Positions 15,301 through 16,079 of a DNA stretch of 16,079 bases are shown here, piece after piece (position 1 is the first letter of the stretch; every line of letters starts with the position of its first letter). A program made the translations under genes and the position numbers. The DNA lies in contig JBJXDT010000049.1 of the NCBI GenBank assembly GCA_046153505.1, positions 1 to 16,079 on the forward strand, in the 5' to 3' direction. This DNA comes from JBJXDT01 sp046153505. GTDB lineage: Bacteria > Pseudomonadota > Gammaproteobacteria > Burkholderiales > Methylophilaceae. Under the pieces are notes generated by a model, which saw only the letters and a list, made by a program, of their open reading frames with translations, searched no databases and was not told where the DNA came from.

Positions 15301-15451
15301 ATCTATTGTGAGAATTGTGTTTAATTAGTGGTTGTCTTTCAATGAGAATCGTTTGAAACTACGTTAAATTGTATTACTTCTAATATTAAAGTTATCTGCA
15401 GTTAAAGATATTTAAATATTAAGGTTAGAAATTTTAAAAAGGGGACTTAAA

Positions 15452-16079
15452 TTGAGCTCAAATACTATTACAGCCGATCAGGCTGGGGTTGCAACTGAAA
15501 CGCTGCATAGAAAGATTGGTTGGCAAGGGGCATTTTGGGTGGCAAGTGGAGTACCTGCGCTTGTTTTATTTTCAATTGGCGCCATTGCGGCCACTGTTGG
15601 CAAACCTGCTTGGATCGTTTGGGCAATTTCAATTGCGTTTGGTTTTATACAAGCATTTACTTATGCTGAAATTGCGGGTTTATTTCCACATAAGTCTGGT
15701 GGCGCATCAATATACGGTGCTGTAGCATGGGTAAAGTATAGTAAGTTTGTAGCTCCCGTTTCAGTATGGTGTAACTGGTTTGCTTGGTCACCCGTACTGG
15801 CCATTGGGTCGGGCTTAGCTGCTGGCTACTTACTTAGCGCATTATTTGCGCCAGATGCAGCAATTAATACTTGGCAAATAACGTTAATGGATCTCAGTAG
15901 CATAAAAGACGGTCTGGTCTTGCGAATAAATGCCACCTTTGTGTTGGGGGCCGCCCTTTTATTGTCTGTTTTCGCAGTTCAGCATGGCGGTATTTTACGA
16001 TCAGCAAAGACGACAATGATTCTAGGCATAATCGCATTAGTTCCATTAATGCTAATTGGCATCGTACCTCTATTAACTG
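15452..16079 (+). CDS. APC-superfamily amino acid/amine permease (partial, C-terminus beyond window)
   Basis: An open frame from a TTG at 15452 runs to the right edge (209 codons). The TTG is chosen because AAGGGGA lies 7 bases upstream, no ATG occurs in frame nearby, and the protein then starts in the usual way: a short polar tail (SSNTITADQAGVATETLHRK), then GWQGAFWVASGVPALVLFSIGAIAATVG as first membrane helix with the unwound glycine-rich part typical of APC transporters. Further helices are at about 53-70, 95-125 and 165-205, with AEIAGLFPHKSGGASIYGAVAW (about 72-93) matching the AELASAFPxSGGxYxY-type family motif. A substrate cannot be read off; ethanolamine, an amino acid or a methylated amine adduct would fit the setting. 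The ATG/stop-based shadow frame inside it is not a gene. Confidence 0.87.
   Translation, partial: MSSNTITADQAGVATETLHRKIGWQGAFWVASGVPALVLFSIGAIAATVGKPAWIVWAISIAFGFIQAFTYAEIAGLFPHKSGGASIYGAVAWVKYSKFVAPVSVWCNWFAWSPVLAIGSGLAAGYLLSALFAPDAAINTWQITLMDLSSIKDGLVLRINATFVLGAALLLSVFAVQHGGILRSAKTTMILGIIALVPLMLIGIVPLLT

Larger units (their letters stand above)
14936..15451. other. Non-coding AT-rich leader of the permease, with repeats and hairpins
   Basis: These 516 bases hold no supported gene. Visible structure: the 13-base direct repeat GGTTAAATAAACA at 14981-14993 and 15159-15171; an 8-bp perfect hairpin TTGATTAG-N6-CTAATCAA at 15045-15066; an 8-bp inverted pair AAGGGGGA (15036-15043) and TCCCCCTT (15146-15153); and several NarL-type heptamers (15226-15232, 15285-15300, 15375-15381). 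The length and structure suggest several regulatory inputs or an untranslated RNA; no known riboswitch is recognised. Confidence 0.5.

Overview
The window reads as the chromosome of an AT-leaning proteobacterial methylotroph, most likely of the Methylophilaceae or Methylophaga type. This is inferred from gene content: almost all of the middle is a methylated-amine oxidation module, and the trimethylamine monooxygenase has, as far as I can recall the reference sequence, very high similarity and identical length to the Methylophaga enzyme. I cannot settle genus or even class from sequence alone.

Layout. (1) 1-1406, minus strand: end-cut cobS and complete cobT, the late cobalamin nucleotide-loop genes. 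(2) 1431-2338, minus strand: a Kbp/YgaU-like BON-LysM protein gene followed by an alanine-rich lipoprotein gene and a clear terminator. (3) 2493-2667, plus strand: promoter, tRNA-Phe(GAA) and terminator. (4) 2908-3363: a lone, AT-rich MOSC-domain gene. (5) 3445-7610: divergent tmm (minus) and tdm (plus). (6) 7828-10435: dmmA-dmmB-dmmC, a tight operon for heme-dependent dimethylamine oxidation. (7) 10460-14384: a minus-strand membrane PAS protein with no output domain, divergent from a NarX-like histidine kinase, which is followed by a NarL-like response regulator. (8) 14582-16079: a EutQ-like cupin and the first 209 codons of an APC-family permease, with about 0.5 kb of AT-rich leader between them.

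How it fits together. Tmm oxidises trimethylamine to its N-oxide, Tdm cleaves the N-oxide to dimethylamine and formaldehyde, and DmmABC oxidatively demethylates dimethylamine to methylamine. The steps beyond methylamine are not in view; the cupin and permease at the right edge may start that part.

The most interesting signal is regulatory. The response regulator keeps the NarL recognition-helix pattern, and NarL-style 7-2-7 inverted heptamers (TACYNMT-N2-AKNRGTA), each with one mismatch in 14, lie upstream of dmmA (7688-7703) and of the permease (15285-15300). The kinase is NarX-like through its catalytic half, but its periplasmic P-box is divergent at positions used for nitrate. Together with the outputless PAS protein this suggests a NarXL system re-purposed to control methylated-amine use. 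That is an inference and can be tested.
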